Part shown: piece after piece, positions 1-6,267 of the stretch
Layout of the letters: the number at the start of each line of letters is the position of its first letter
Position numbering within the stretch: the stretch's first letter is position 1
Assembly: GCA_007130355.1 (NCBI GenBank)
Contig: SLSQ01000017.1
Span: 1 to 7,649, forward strand
Source of the DNA: Trueperaceae bacterium
GTDB lineage: Bacteria; Deinococcota; Deinococci; Deinococcales; Trueperaceae
Length of the DNA stretch: 7,649 nucleotides
Direction of reading: 5' to 3'
Notes under the pieces: model-generated
Databases searched by the model: none
Told to the model about the DNA's origin: nothing
What the model saw: only the letters and a program-made list of their open reading frames with translations
Made by a program: the position numbers and the translations under genes

Positions 1-21
1 CCCCGGAGCGGGTCTCCGGGG
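1..21. terminator. GC-rich hairpin downstream of the TPR gene
   Basis: Bases 1-8 (ccccggag) and 14-21 (ctccgggg) are perfect reverse complements around a 5-nt loop, giving an 8-bp, almost all-GC stem. It lies 45 bp beyond the stop codon of the minus-strand TPR gene, where a terminator would be expected. There is no T-rich tract on the visible side, and the window edge cuts off whatever follows on the minus strand, so a U-tract cannot be checked. It could equally belong to a gene outside the window. Confidence 0.4.
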
Positions 22-66
22 GCGACGGGGCCGGTCGGCACGGGGCGCGCGCGGGCGCCGGCGGGC

Positions 67-1179
67 TCAGTTCAGGGCGTCGAGCGCGCCCTGCGCTTCG
101 CCGTACCCCGGACGCAGTTCGAGCGCCTTGCGGTAGGCGTTGCGGGCGGCCTCGCGGTCGCCGTCGGCGGCGCGGGCCTCGTACGCCTGACCGAGCACGA
201 AGTGCGCTTCGGCCCGTTCGGGCGGGAGCAACGCGCCCTGCTGGGCGCGGCGCACCGCGTCGTCGACGCGCCCCACCTCGAGGTAGGCGCGCGCCAGGTA
301 GGTGTAGAGCGGCGGCGTGAAGACGGCGCCCTCGAGGTCGAGGGACCGTTCGAAGAGCGGGATCGCCGCGTGCACGTCGCCGCACTCGAACGTCGCGATG
401 CCGAGCTGCGACACCGCCGAGAGCGAGCGGGGCGCGAGGGTGACCGCCTGCTCGAGCTCGTAGAGGGCCTCGTCGCAGCGGTCCATCCGGAACAGCACGT
501 TGCCGAGCAGATTGTGCGCGTCCGGATTGGTCGGGTCGTGCACCACCGCGCGCCGGAAGGTGCGCGAGGCCAGGTCGAGCTCCTCCTGGTCGCGGTAGAC
601 GCGACCGAGGTTCACGCGGATCGTGCTCCGCTCGCGGTTCGTGAGCCCGGTGCCGGCGTCGGCCCGGTCGGCGGCCCGCTCGAACGCGGTGCGGGCGCTG
701 TCGAGGTCGCCCGCCTGGTAGCGCAGCAGCCCGAGGGTGTTCAGCACCTTGGGATCTTCGGGCGCCGCCGCTTCGGCACGCGCGATCACGTCGATCGCGT
801 CGGCGAGGCGGCTGCCGTAGCCGCTCGGGTCGGAGAGGTACTGCTCACGGTAGGTCAGGGCCAGCTGCACCAGCGGGTCGGGCGCGTCGCCGGAGAGGTC
901 GACGGCGCGGCGCAGCGCGTCGACCGACGCCGACAGCGCCCCCTGGCACCGCAGCGCACGGCCGTTGCCCACGAGCGCCTCGACGTTGGCCGGGTCGGCG
1001 TCGAGCGCCTCGGCGTAGAAGTAGTGCGCGAGGGCGCAGTCGCCACGGTCCATGTAGAAGTCGCCGTCGCGGACCAGCGAGGCGGGGTCGGCCGGGGCGC
1101 CTTCGCCGTTCTCCTGCGCCAGCGCAGGGAGCGCGACCGTCGCCGTCAGCAGCAGGGCCAGCAAGGTTCGGTGGATCAA
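67..1179 (-). CDS. Exported tetratricopeptide-repeat protein
   Basis: This encodes a 370-residue secreted or periplasmic protein built almost wholly of TPR repeats. Residues 1-21 are a signal peptide: a short basic n-region (H3, R4), a hydrophobic core, and an ALA|Q signal peptidase I site after A21. No lipobox is present. I count about nine helix-turn-helix repeats between residues 32 and 360, with 'LG..Y...G....A...F..A..L.P' spacing. The repeat near 100-141 carries an insert. TPR arrays are protein-binding scaffolds, so the partner and function are unknown. The start is TTG at 1179, chosen because GGAGG lies 9 nt upstream (1189-1193) and the signal peptide follows at once. Four cysteines (C48, C78, C235, C266) fall in two pairs in adjacent repeats. 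The gene is divergent from the heme A operon, which hints at a cell-envelope role but proves nothing. Confidence 0.9.
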   Translation of the reverse strand: MIHRTLLALLLTATVALPALAQENGEGAPADPASLVRDGDFYMDRGDCALAHYFYAEALDADPANVEALVGNGRALRCQGALSASVDALRRAVDLSGDAPDPLVQLALTYREQYLSDPSGYGSRLADAIDVIARAEAAAPEDPKVLNTLGLLRYQAGDLDSARTAFERAADRADAGTGLTNRERSTIRVNLGRVYRDQEELDLASRTFRRAVVHDPTNPDAHNLLGNVLFRMDRCDEALYELEQAVTLAPRSLSAVSQLGIATFECGDVHAAIPLFERSLDLEGAVFTPPLYTYLARAYLEVGRVDDAVRRAQQGALLPPERAEAHFVLGQAYEARAADGDREAARNAYRKALELRPGYGEAQGALDALN

Positions 1180-1188
1180 GGGATGTCG

Positions 1189-1193
1189 CCTCC
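1189..1193 (-). promoter_or_regulatory. Shine-Dalgarno of the TPR gene (decides a TTG start)
   Basis: The minus strand reads GGAGG here, 9 nt before the TTG codon at 1179. No ATG or GTG gives both this spacing and an intact signal peptide, so the site supports the rarer TTG start. Confidence 0.65.
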
Positions 1194-1225
1194 GTCGGCT
1201 CGGGATCGTACGTCGTCGTGCCGGG

Positions 1226-1231
1226 AGTGTA
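1226..1231 (-). promoter_or_regulatory. Possible -10 element for the TPR gene
   Basis: The minus strand reads TACACT, a fair match to TATAAT, about 47 bp upstream of the TTG start. A second candidate, TACGAT, lies nearer the gene at 1205-1210. No convincing -35 hexamer is visible at 16-18 bp from either. In DNA of this GC content such A/T-bearing hexamers stand out, but the assignment is weak. Confidence 0.25.
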
Positions 1232-1357
1232 CCCGGAGCCCGCCGGGCCGGACGTGGCCTACGGGCGGACGGTGCACGCGGACATCATGGAAGGTGCCGG
1301 TGAGAGCGACGTGTGCCACGGTCGCACCACGCCCTCGCTCCACGGCCCCGGCGGTGC

Positions 1358-1363
1358 TACGCT
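1358..1363 (+). promoter_or_regulatory. Possible -10 element for the ctaA operon
   Basis: TACGCT matches the key T, A and final T positions of a sigma-70-type -10 box and sits 88 bp upstream of the ctaA ATG. The hexamer 17 bp further upstream (TCGCTC) is a poor -35. The same TACGCT hexamer occurs at 4228-4233 before the GGDEF gene, again just upstream of a hairpin. This is inference from pattern only. Confidence 0.3.
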
Positions 1364-1377
1364 CTGCGGAAAGGTCG

Positions 1378-1410
1378 CCGCGCGGCCGGGACGTACGTCC
1401 CGGGGCGCGG
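1378..1410 (+). promoter_or_regulatory. Long hairpin / 18-bp perfect palindrome in the ctaA leader
   Basis: Bases 1386-1403 form a perfect 18-bp palindrome, ccgggacgtacgtcccgg. It is flanked by a second pairing pair, ccgcgc (1378-1383) with gcgcgg (1405-1410), separated from it by a gg/g internal bulge. As RNA this folds into a 13-bp stem with a GTAC loop. As DNA it is a two-fold symmetric site that could bind a dimeric regulator. It lies between the candidate -10 and the ctaA ribosome binding site. Whether it acts as an operator, a leader hairpin or an attenuator cannot be told from sequence. Confidence 0.5.
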
Positions 1411-1430
1411 TCGGTACCGTGCGCCCGATC

Positions 1431-1442
1431 CCTCCGGAGGAA
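1431..1442 (+). promoter_or_regulatory. Shine-Dalgarno of ctaA, self-complementary
   Basis: GGAGGAA at 1436-1442 lies 9 nt before the ATG at 1452 and fixes that codon as the ctaA start over an open frame that runs further upstream. The GGAGG core is preceded directly by CCTCC, so 1431-1440 is a perfect 10-bp palindrome containing an adjacent anti-Shine-Dalgarno sequence. Confidence 0.75.
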
Positions 1443-1451
1443 CGCCTGCCG

Positions 1452-2432
1452 ATGCCCCGCCCCAACCTGTCGACGCCCGCGCTCGTCTGGACCTACATGG
1501 TCGCGACCGTGGTGGTCATCCTGCAAGGCGCGATCGTCCGCATCACCGGCTCGGGGGCCGGCTGCGGACGGCACTGGCCGCTCTGCAACGGCGAGATCGT
1601 GCCGCTCGCGCCCGCCACCGAAACGATGATCGAGTTCGGCCACCGCCTCCTCTCCGGCGTGGTGCTGCTGCTCGGGGCCTGGGTGCTGCGGCGTGCCTGG
1701 ACGCTCCGGCGCGAGAACCCCGGATTCTGGGTCTTCGGCCTGGCGTCGTTCGTGTTCCTCGTGATCGAAGCGCTGCTCGGTGCCGCCACCGTGCTGCTCG
1801 GCCTGACCGGCGACAACGCCACGCTCGGGCGGGGCGTGATGGTCGCCAGCCACCTGGTGAACTCGGTGCTGCTGGTCGGGGCGATCTCCGGCGCCGTCCT
1901 GTACGCCACCGGGCGGGCCCGCTGGCCGCTTCGGCCGTGGCGTCAAGGCGCCCTGACCGGGAGCCTGCTGGTCGGCCTGGTCGGGATGCTCGTGCTGATG
2001 TTCTCCGGCGGCATCGCGGCGATGGGCAACACGATCTTCCCCAGCGAGTCGTTGGCGCAGGGGATCGCCGCCGACTTCGACCCCGAGTCGCACCCGCTGA
2101 TCCGCCTCCGGATCCTGCACCCGCTGATCGCGGTCGCGGTCGGGGTGTACCTGTTCGTGAGCCTCGGGTTCGCCTGGTGGCTGAAGCCGGCCCGCGAGGG
2201 CCGGGGCCTGGTCCGTTCGCTCTACGGCGTCTACCTGGCGCAGCTCGCGGTCGGCACCCTCAACCTCGCCTTCCTGGCGCCGGTCGCGCTGCAGCTGCTG
2301 CACCTGGGCCTCGCGGTGCTCTCGTTCGGGCTGCTGTCGGCCGTGGCGGTGGTGCTGCTCGGGGCCGAAGCGACGGCGCGGCGCACGGTCGGCGTGCCCC
2401 AGGTCGGCGCGACGCCGGAGCGGGCCGGATGA
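1452..2432 (+). CDS. ctaA: Heme A synthase (COX15/CtaA family)
   Basis: This integral membrane enzyme oxidises the C8 methyl of heme O to a formyl group, giving heme A for aa3-type cytochrome oxidase. The 326-residue protein has about eight membrane segments (roughly 10-30, 66-83, 92-116, 127-151, 170-188, 220-240, 259-279, 283-303). All family hallmarks are present: the GSGxGC-x6-C loop with C38 and C45 (the redox cysteine pair known in Bacillus CtaA), E61 with H64 in the 'EFGHR' motif, H134 ('ASHLV'), H223 ('LHPLIA') and H284 ('LLHLG'). These give four candidate heme-ligand histidines in two pseudo-symmetric halves. The ATG at 1452 is preferred over in-frame upstream starts because of its Shine-Dalgarno sequence and because the upstream translation is hydrophilic and unlike the family. 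It is the first gene of the operon, and its stop overlaps the ctaB start. Confidence 0.95.
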   Translation: MPRPNLSTPALVWTYMVATVVVILQGAIVRITGSGAGCGRHWPLCNGEIVPLAPATETMIEFGHRLLSGVVLLLGAWVLRRAWTLRRENPGFWVFGLASFVFLVIEALLGAATVLLGLTGDNATLGRGVMVASHLVNSVLLVGAISGAVLYATGRARWPLRPWRQGALTGSLLVGLVGMLVLMFSGGIAAMGNTIFPSESLAQGIAADFDPESHPLIRLRILHPLIAVAVGVYLFVSLGFAWWLKPAREGRGLVRSLYGVYLAQLAVGTLNLAFLAPVALQLLHLGLAVLSFGLLSAVAVVLLGAEATARRTVGVPQVGATPERAG

Positions 2433-3325
2433 CGGGGGTCCCGCGCGCGACCTGGCGCGACTACCTCGCGCTGACCAAGCCGAAGGTCATCTCGCTGTTG
2501 CTGTTCACCACCGTCGGCGCGATGTTCATCGCGGCGGGCGGCTGGCCCGGCCTGGTGCCGCTGCTCGGCCTGCTGGCCGGCGGGTACATGTCGGCCGGCG
2601 CCGCCGGCGTCTACAACATGATCTACGACCGCGACATCGACGAGCGGATGAAGCGCACCGCCAAGCGGCCGACCGTCACCCGGACCGTCAGCACCGCGAA
2701 CGCGACCGTCTTCGCCGTGGCGCTGACGATCCTCTCGTTCGTGGTGATCTGGGCGGCGTCGAACGTGCTGGCGGCGCTGCTGTCGTGGGCCGGCATCGCC
2801 TTCTACGTGCTGATCTACACGATGTGGCTCAAGCGCTCGACCTGGCAGAACATCGTGATCGGCGGCGCCGCCGGCGCGATCCCGCCGTTGGTCGGCTGGG
2901 CGGCCGTGACCAACGAGTTGAGCCTGCTCGCCTGGATCCTGTTCGCGCTGATCTTCGTGTGGACGCCGGTCCACTTCTGGGCGCTCGCCCTGATGGTCAA
3001 GGACCAGTACGCCGACGTGGGCGTGCCGATGGCGCCGTCGGTGATCGGCGAGCGCGCCACCGTGCTGCAGATCGTCATGTACGCCGTGCTCACGATCGTG
3101 CTCACCGTCATCCCGTTCGCGATGCGCGAGTTCAGCCTGGTCTACCTGCTCGCGGCCGGGGCGCTCAACGGGGTGCTCGCGCTGCGCGTGATCGCCCTCT
3201 GGAACCAGGCGCGCGCCGGCGTCGCGATCGACAAGGCGCGGGCCCTGCCGCTCTACAAGTACTCGATGACCTACCTGGCGCTGCTCTTCCTCACGATGGC
3301 GGTCGACCGCGCCTTCTTCGTCTGA
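2429..3325 (+). CDS. ctaB: Protoheme IX farnesyltransferase (heme O synthase)
   Basis: This UbiA-superfamily prenyltransferase adds a farnesyl group from farnesyl diphosphate to heme B, giving heme O, the CtaA substrate. The protein is 298 residues, normal for the family, with about nine membrane segments (near 18-36, 42-62, 91-110, 112-131, 141-160, 165-188, 212-231, 235-255, 278-296). The first Mg/diphosphate motif is N63-x3-D67-x3-D71, followed by 'MKRTAKRP'. The second acidic region is K191-D192 to D196-V-G-V-P. The start opens with 'DYLALTKPKV', the usual family N-terminus. ATG at 2429 overlaps the ctaA stop in an ATGA quadruplet, implying translational coupling and a roughly balanced output of the two enzymes. 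No cysteines are present. Confidence 0.96.
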   Translation: MTGVPRATWRDYLALTKPKVISLLLFTTVGAMFIAAGGWPGLVPLLGLLAGGYMSAGAAGVYNMIYDRDIDERMKRTAKRPTVTRTVSTANATVFAVALTILSFVVIWAASNVLAALLSWAGIAFYVLIYTMWLKRSTWQNIVIGGAAGAIPPLVGWAAVTNELSLLAWILFALIFVWTPVHFWALALMVKDQYADVGVPMAPSVIGERATVLQIVMYAVLTIVLTVIPFAMREFSLVYLLAAGALNGVLALRVIALWNQARAGVAIDKARALPLYKYSMTYLALLFLTMAVDRAFFV

Positions 3326-3341
3326 ACGTGGCGCGTCGGCC

Positions 3342-4199
3342 GTGAGGCGCCTGCTCGCTCCGCGTCTGCTCCCCTGGCACGTGCTGATCGTGGGCATCGT
3401 CGCCGCGTTCGTCTCGGCCGGCGTCTGGCAGCTCGACCGGCACGCGCAGGCGGCCGACCGCAACGCGCTCCTGACGGAACGGCTCGCCGGCACGCCCCAG
3501 CCGTTCGACGCCGCGGCCCGCAGGTACGATCCGGCCGCCGAGCCGGGCGCCGCGGACGACCCCCGCTACCGCCCGGTCGTCGCCGAGGGCCGGTTCGCCG
3601 CGGAGCACGAGGTGCTCTGGCGCGGCCGTGCCTTCGACGGACAGCCGGGCTACCACGTGCTCACGCCCCTCGTCCTGGAGGGGGCCGACGGCGATCCTAC
3701 GCGCGCCGTGCTCGTCGACCGCGGTTGGATCCCGTACCGCCATCAGGAGCCGGAGGTGCCCGACTTCGCGCCGCCGACCGGGCCGGTGCGGGTCGAGGGG
3801 CGGCTCATGCCGGAACAGGGCACGCCCGAGGGGCCCTTGGCGGCGCTCGCGCCGCGCGATCCGTCGGACGTGACCCTCGACACCGTGGCGCGTCCCGACG
3901 TGGAGCGGTTGCAGGGACAGGTGCCGTGGCCGCTCGAGCGGTTCGTGCTCGAAGCGGAAAAGATCGCGACGGTGCCGGCCGGCGGCGAGGAGCCGGTCGT
4001 GCACGCACGCGTCGCGGAGGGCGGCCTCGACCCCGGGCTCGGCGAGGTGTGGTTGCCGCTCCTGCCGTCCGCTCCGGCGCCGGAACCGGGCCCGCACCTG
4101 GGGTACGCGATCCAGTGGTTCTCGTTCGCCGCGATCACCGCGGTCGGCTACCTGCTGCTGCTGCGGAGGCGTCTGTTCGTGCCGTCGCGGCGCGGCTGA
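3342..4199 (+). CDS. SURF1-family cytochrome oxidase assembly protein
   Basis: SURF1 proteins bind heme A and assist its insertion into subunit I of cytochrome c oxidase. The 285-residue protein has the classic two-membrane-segment layout: TM1 near 12-30 ending in 'GVWQLDR', a large extracytoplasmic domain, and TM2 near 258-274. Family motifs visible are 'YRPVVAEGRF' (76-85), 'PGYHVLTPL' (102-110), 'VLVDRGWIP' (123-131) and 'HLGYAIQWF' (252-260). H252 is at the position of the conserved histidine implicated in heme binding in Paracoccus Surf1. The GTG start at 3342 lies 16 nt after the ctaB stop with no recognisable Shine-Dalgarno sequence, so translation probably depends on ribosomes leaving ctaB. 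Later in-frame GTG codons (3381, 3390) would cut into TM1. No cysteines are present. Confidence 0.92.
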   Translation: MRRLLAPRLLPWHVLIVGIVAAFVSAGVWQLDRHAQAADRNALLTERLAGTPQPFDAAARRYDPAAEPGAADDPRYRPVVAEGRFAAEHEVLWRGRAFDGQPGYHVLTPLVLEGADGDPTRAVLVDRGWIPYRHQEPEVPDFAPPTGPVRVEGRLMPEQGTPEGPLAALAPRDPSDVTLDTVARPDVERLQGQVPWPLERFVLEAEKIATVPAGGEEPVVHARVAEGGLDPGLGEVWLPLLPSAPAPEPGPHLGYAIQWFSFAAITAVGYLLLLRRRLFVPSRRG

Positions 4200-4227
4200 C
4201 GTCGTCCCCCCGGAGCCGCCCGACCGG

Positions 4228-4233
4228 TACGCT
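4228..4233 (+). promoter_or_regulatory. Possible -10 element before the GGDEF gene
   Basis: TACGCT lies in the 90-bp gap after the SURF1 gene and repeats the hexamer seen upstream of ctaA. No good -35 is visible at standard spacing. If it is used, transcription would start about where the following hairpin begins. Confidence 0.25.
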
Positions 4234-4241
4234 CGCATCAG

Positions 4242-4270
4242 CCGCGGCGCCGGTCGGTCCGGCACCGCGG
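4242..4270 (+). terminator. Strong hairpin between the SURF1 and GGDEF genes
   Basis: Bases 4242-4253 (ccgcggcgccgg) pair with 4259-4270 (ccggcaccgcgg) around the loop tcggt. This gives a 12-position stem with a single C/A mismatch. There is no T-tract after it, and its last base is next to the GAGAGGAG Shine-Dalgarno sequence of the next gene. It may be a U-less terminator or attenuator for the ctaA-ctaB-SURF1 unit, or a leader structure of the GGDEF mRNA that modulates translation or stability. I see the structure clearly; its role is inferred. Confidence 0.5.
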
Positions 4271-4278
4271 GAGAGGAG
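4271..4278 (+). promoter_or_regulatory. Shine-Dalgarno of the GGDEF gene
   Basis: GAGAGGAG lies 11 nt upstream of the GTG start at 4290 and supports that start. It touches the base of the preceding hairpin, so stem stability could affect ribosome access. Confidence 0.6.
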
Positions 4279-4289
4279 CGCGCCGGAGC

Positions 4290-6239
4290 GTGAACTGGCG
4301 ATGGAACGGCGAGGATCCGTTCGACGGCACGGCGATCGACGGCCCCCGGGGGGGCGTCTGGCGGCGGGTCCTGCGGGCAGTGGGACGTCGCTGGGCGGAC
4401 GCCCACGCCCACGTGGTCGTGGCCGGCCCCCTCGGGCTGGCGGTCGCCGACGCGCTCGTGCCGGACGGCGGCACGGCGGACGGCCGCAGCGTGGGCGACG
4501 CTGCGGCGGACGCGCCCGGCCCCTGGGTCCCCGATGAACAACACGTCCGGGCCGCCCTGAGCGACGGCCGGCTGCGTAGCGTCTCCGGCGCCGAATCGTC
4601 GGACGGGGCCGCCGCGCTCCTGCTGCCGCTGCACGGGCCGGGGGGCACGATCGCCGTGCTCCGCGTCGCGCGGCCCGCCGGCTTCGGCGCCGACGAACGG
4701 GACGAGGCGGCCGACCTCGCGCACGGCGTCACGGCCCGTCTGATCGCGCGCCGGTACGCGCTGCGGGCCCGCCTCGCCGACGCCTTGGCGACGCTGCCCG
4801 GCGCGGCCCACGACGGGAGCGCCGTGGCGATGGCGGCCCTTTCGGAACTCGTCGGGATCTCCGGCGCTTCGGCCGGCACGATCCTGGTCGACCGGGGCGG
4901 CACGCTGCGGTCGTTGGCCGATTACGGCAAGGACGCCATCGCCCGCAAGGCCCGGATGCAGGCGGGAATTCCGTACGGGACCGGGGTCGCGTGGGGAGCG
5001 GTGCGCGAGGGGCGCGCCCGGTTCGTGACGTCGTACCCGGAGCGGGTGGACGCGATCGCCGACATGACCGTCGACCCGCACCTGTTCGTGCTGCCGATCG
5101 GGCGTCAGAAGGTGCCGCGCTGGGTGCTCCTGCTCGCCTTCGCGGACGACGATCCTCCGTCCGACGATGCGCTCGCGTTGGTCGAGGAGTCCGGAGCGCT
5201 GCTGGCGGCGGTGCTCGAGCTCGCCGCGACCGCCGAGGTGGACGACCGACTCACCGAACTGCTCGAGCGGATGCCGGACGTTCCGGCGGGCCGCCTGCCG
5301 CAGGCGATCCTCGAGGTCGCGACCGCCTCGGTGCCCGGTGTCGATTCCGGTGCGATCGCCGTGAGCGACGGGACGGGGCGACGGTTCCGCGTGCGCGCTT
5401 CGGTCGGCTACGCCCTGGCCGACGACGACGGTCCGGACCTGACCGACGAGGCGCTGAGGACCTGGTACGCCCCCGAGCACCGCAGCTGGCACGATCGGGC
5501 GCCGCGCATCCTGACCCTGCCCGCCTCGTCCGCCTGGTTGCGCCTGGCCCGCCGCGTCGGCCACCGGCCCCGCGCCGACCTCGACGCCTTCTGGCGCGAG
5601 GTGCGCACCGACCTGACGGTGCCCGTGGCGGTCGACGGAGAGGTGCGGGCGGTGCTGACCCTGCATGCGCGCACGCGCGAAGACGCCTTCGACCGCGACT
5701 CGACGCGCGTGGCGCGGCAGGTGGCGGCCACCGCTTCGGTCGCGCTCCGGATCGCCGCCGACCGCGAGCGTAGCCGGCGCGAGGCGGTGACCGATGCGCT
5801 GACCGGCATCCTGAACCGGCGGGGCGCCGAGACCGAGCTGGCCCGGGCGCTCGCGCGGGCCGAACGGGCGGGACGGCCGCTCGCGCTGGTGATGATCGAC
5901 CTCGGCTCCTTCAAGCGCATCAACGACCGGCACGGCCACGACGCGGGCGACCGCGCCCTCCGCCAGGTGGCGGACGCGCTTCGGTCGGGAGTTCGAGCCG
6001 GCGACGCCGTGGCCCGCTGGGGCGGGGACGAGTTCCTGGTCCTCCTGCCGCACCAGACCGCGGAGGAGGCGGAGGCGAGCGCCGAACGGTTGCTCGCCGC
6101 CTTGCACGCGGTCCGGGCGGGCGACGTCCGCCTCGAGGCGCACGCCGGCGTGGCCGCCTATCCCGACGACGCGACCGACGCCGACACGCTGGTGCGGACG
6201 GCCGACGGACGGATGTACGCCACGAAGCGGGCGCGCTGA
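4290..6239 (+). CDS. Diguanylate cyclase with three GAF-like domains
   Basis: The product is predicted to condense two GTP into the second messenger cyclic di-GMP. It is 649 residues, soluble, with no signal peptide or membrane segment. I read a degenerate GAF-like module (about 25-155), a clear GAF domain (about 165-310), a third GAF-like domain (about 325-490), and a complete GGDEF domain (about 499-649). Catalytic residues align without gaps to PleD: D537 and D580 (metal), N545 and D554 (guanine), and signature G578-G-D-E-F582. The inhibitory I-site RxxD is present as R569-A-G-D572, five residues before the signature, so product feedback is likely. The usual DxDxFK motif reads D537-L-G-S-F-K, but the lost second Asp is not the metal ligand. 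There are no cysteines, so no thiol-linked bilin can attach. The ligands of the GAF domains are unknown. It starts with GTG. Confidence 0.93.
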   Translation: MNWRWNGEDPFDGTAIDGPRGGVWRRVLRAVGRRWADAHAHVVVAGPLGLAVADALVPDGGTADGRSVGDAAADAPGPWVPDEQHVRAALSDGRLRSVSGAESSDGAAALLLPLHGPGGTIAVLRVARPAGFGADERDEAADLAHGVTARLIARRYALRARLADALATLPGAAHDGSAVAMAALSELVGISGASAGTILVDRGGTLRSLADYGKDAIARKARMQAGIPYGTGVAWGAVREGRARFVTSYPERVDAIADMTVDPHLFVLPIGRQKVPRWVLLLAFADDDPPSDDALALVEESGALLAAVLELAATAEVDDRLTELLERMPDVPAGRLPQAILEVATASVPGVDSGAIAVSDGTGRRFRVRASVGYALADDDGPDLTDEALRTWYAPEHRSWHDRAPRILTLPASSAWLRLARRVGHRPRADLDAFWREVRTDLTVPVAVDGEVRAVLTLHARTREDAFDRDSTRVARQVAATASVALRIAADRERSRREAVTDALTGILNRRGAETELARALARAERAGRPLALVMIDLGSFKRINDRHGHDAGDRALRQVADALRSGVRAGDAVARWGGDEFLVLLPHQTAEEAEASAERLLAALHAVRAGDVRLEAHAGVAAYPDDATDADTLVRTADGRMYATKRAR

Positions 6240-6267
6240 GCTACGCCACGAAGCGGGCGCGTCGAGC
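6216..6267. repeat. 26-bp tandem duplication at the end of the GGDEF gene
   Basis: Copy 1 (6216-6241) covers the last codons and stop of the GGDEF gene, and copy 2 (6242-6267) follows directly. They agree at 24 of 26 positions, including 20 identical bases in a row (tacgccacgaagcgggcgcg). The only differences are adjacent, CT in copy 1 against TC in copy 2. This turns the TGA-containing stretch into CGA in the second copy. Such a long near-identical tandem pair is unlikely to be chance even in GC-rich DNA. Confidence 0.85.

Noticed and set aside
1..66. G-rich stretch at the left edge as a G-quadruplex
   Set aside because: One loop between the G-runs is 11 nt, so it misses the canonical rule. 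The 8-bp hairpin at 1-21 is the better-supported structure.
1221..1236. Short inverted repeat ccggg/cccgg near the TPR promoter candidate
   Set aside because: Only 5 bp of pure G/C pairing, expected often by chance at this base composition.
1218..1451. N-terminal extension of ctaA from upstream in-frame start codons (for example ATG at 1287)
   Set aside because: The extension is hydrophilic, lacks a Shine-Dalgarno sequence, would cover the palindrome and hairpin, and is unlike CtaA N-termini. The ATG at 1452 has a good ribosome binding site.
202..1629. A 475-codon plus-strand frame over the TPR gene and the start of ctaA
   Set aside because: It is antisense to a clear TPR gene with a signal peptide, has low-complexity R/V/E-rich composition, and runs over the divergent intergenic region into ctaA.
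1176..2303. A 375-codon minus-strand frame antisense to ctaA
   Set aside because: The composition is Q/H/R/D/P-rich with no recognisable domain, and ctaA on the other strand has all its catalytic residues.
2231..3493. A 420-codon minus-strand frame antisense to ctaB
   Set aside because: The translation is low-complexity and H/R/D/Q-rich, and it runs against a textbook ctaB gene.
3291..6143. A 950-codon open frame on the minus strand across the SURF1 and GGDEF genes
   Set aside because: Its translation is rich in R, G, H, Q and P without family motifs, and it lies antisense to two well-supported genes. Long antisense frames are normal in DNA this GC-rich.
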